From: VRUG01 sp965372745
Lineage (GTDB): Bacteria > Planctomycetota > Phycisphaerae > Sedimentisphaerales > Anaerobacaceae
Reading direction: 5' to 3'
Assembly (NCBI GenBank): GCA_965372745.1
Contig: CBDVDM010000011.1
Span: forward strand, 1 to 53,720
Length of the DNA stretch: 53,720 bases
This document shows positions 52,693 through 53,720 of this stretch, one piece after another. How positions within the stretch are numbered: the stretch's first letter is position 1; each line of letters starts with the position of its first letter. The notes below the pieces were generated by a model. That model had not been told where the DNA came from. It did not search any database and was given only the letters and a program-made list of their open reading frames with translations. A program made the position numbers and the translations under genes.

Positions 52693-52984
52693 AAATAACA
52701 GTCCTCGTCCTGTCAATAGATTCTCTTAAGACAGGGTTTTTGAATTTTCTATCAACAACCAAATCAACCTCCCGTTTAAATATTTTTTCCAATCGCTCTT
52801 TTAATTCAAAATACTTGTCGAAAAGGTCAATATTTTCTCCCGAATCAAAAATTACCAAAACGTCGACGTCACTACTTTGAGAAAAATTTTGTCTCAAAGC
52901 AGAACCAAACAGGCCTAATCGTTTGACCGGCAAACTCCGGCATACCCGTTCAATCTCTGGTTTGATTTTTTCTATGTCAATCAT
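52682..52984 (-). CDS. MNT-type minimal nucleotidyltransferase antitoxin
   Basis: A 100-residue nucleotidyltransferase of the MNT/KNTase fold. The signature is GLFGSALRQNFSQSSDVDVLVIF (G-S-x10-D-x-D) with a third acidic residue in REVDLVVD. It would transfer AMP to the HEPN toxin encoded just downstream and neutralise it. It is first of the pair and is preceded by a 100-base gap to the rRNA terminator. Confidence 0.9.
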   Translation of the reverse strand: MIDIEKIKPEIERVCRSLPVKRLGLFGSALRQNFSQSSDVDVLVIFDSGENIDLFDKYFELKERLEKIFKREVDLVVDRKFKNPVLRESIDRTRTVIYER

Positions 52985-53089
52985 AGCAATATATTATTTT
53001 ATCCTTATCGGCTTTGCTTACTGGTTAAGTTGGCAACCATACCTGAACTTTACTGTCATAAAATAGTCATCATTAGCGAAAAGGTCAAC

Positions 53090-53125
53090 AAAAAAAGCCC
53101 TGTACCGAATGGTGCAGGGCTTTTT
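53090..53125 (-). terminator. Intrinsic terminator 80 bases after the 16S rRNA gene
   Basis: GCCCTGTACC (53097-53106) and GGTGCAGGGC (53111-53120) form a 10-bp stem with a GAAT loop and one G-U pair. Seven As (53090-53096) give a U-run on the minus strand. The five Ts at 53121-53125 make it partly bidirectional. It ends 16S rRNA transcription before any 23S gene. Confidence 0.9.
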
Positions 53126-53171
53126 AATATCAAGAACAGTTAAGCAAAAGCAGCAAGTGCGCTGACTTTCA

Positions 53172-53186
53172 CCGACCAAAGGTCGG
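53172..53186 (-). other. Hairpin between the 16S 3' end and its terminator
   Basis: CCGACC-AAA-GGTCGG, a perfect 6-bp stem in the trailer of the 16S transcript. It may take part in 3' processing; no further evidence. Confidence 0.4.
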
Positions 53187-53202
53187 AGTTCTAGTATATC
53201 CC

Positions 53203-53720
<518 letters not shown>

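Overview
The window looks like a planctomycete chromosome, most likely of the Phycisphaerae/Sedimentisphaerales kind. This is an inference from several traits. The 3' part of a 16S rRNA gene at the right edge is followed by its own terminator, so it appears unlinked from a 23S gene as in many planctomycetes. A secreted subtilase carries a planctomycete-style dockerin tail. Lysine synthesis uses a DapL aminotransferase. Gaps between genes hold dispersed short repeats. No database search was possible, so family names rest on motifs read directly from the translations.

Left part (1-12.6 kb): fatty-acid and polyketide-like metabolism. A first cluster (773-4903, +) encodes two FabZ-like dehydratases, an enlarged acyl carrier protein and a pair of ketosynthases. 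The first ketosynthase has lost its active-site Cys (Glu in its place) and one His (Asn in its place), so the pair looks like a KS/chain-length-factor heterodimer. serS follows. A second cluster, rpmF-plsX-fabH-fabD-fabG-acpP-fabF (6903-12602, +), is the ordinary fatty-acid operon behind a clear sigma70-type promoter. The two together suggest a second acyl chain-building line that borrows FabG, FabD and CoA/ACP chemistry from the housekeeping one.

Middle left (12.7-24.9 kb): a Na+/Ca2+ exchanger, a RACo-like [2Fe-2S]/ASKHA protein, a tiny Arg/Lys-rich protein of 26 residues, an ECF sigma / anti-sigma / periplasmic coiled-coil trio, then a leftward operon dapL - folK::deoxynucleoside kinase - panC - panD - lgt - rhomboid. 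Two tandem paralogues with fibronectin type III domains close this part.

Defence island (about 25.0-29.5 kb, all leftward): visibly A+T-rich and unlike its neighbours. It encodes a TIR-like protein, a three-helix membrane protein, a ThsB-like TIR protein, and a large protein joining a HEPN-type R-x4-H motif to a C-terminal TIR domain. A 68-residue Cys/His-rich protein and a possible 20-codon leader lie upstream. Two similar palindromes sharing TTTGCAGTG flank the island. An array of short hairpins lies on one side and a seven-copy 20-bp tandem repeat on the other. This is the best candidate for an undescribed system: a Thoeris-related signalling system with a membrane effector plus a HEPN-TIR arm.

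Right part (29.9-53.7 kb): polA and ileS diverge from facing promoters; then a leftward envelope cluster (DUF2062, GT9, a gamma-glutamylcyclotransferase::amidoligase-like fusion, GT2, a large polytopic membrane protein, an aspartate aminotransferase), a B12-binding radical SAM protein, miaB, a TraB-family membrane protein, the subtilase-dockerin protein, a probably frameshifted membrane-protein gene, a HEPN/MNT toxin-antitoxin pair, and the partial 16S rRNA gene.
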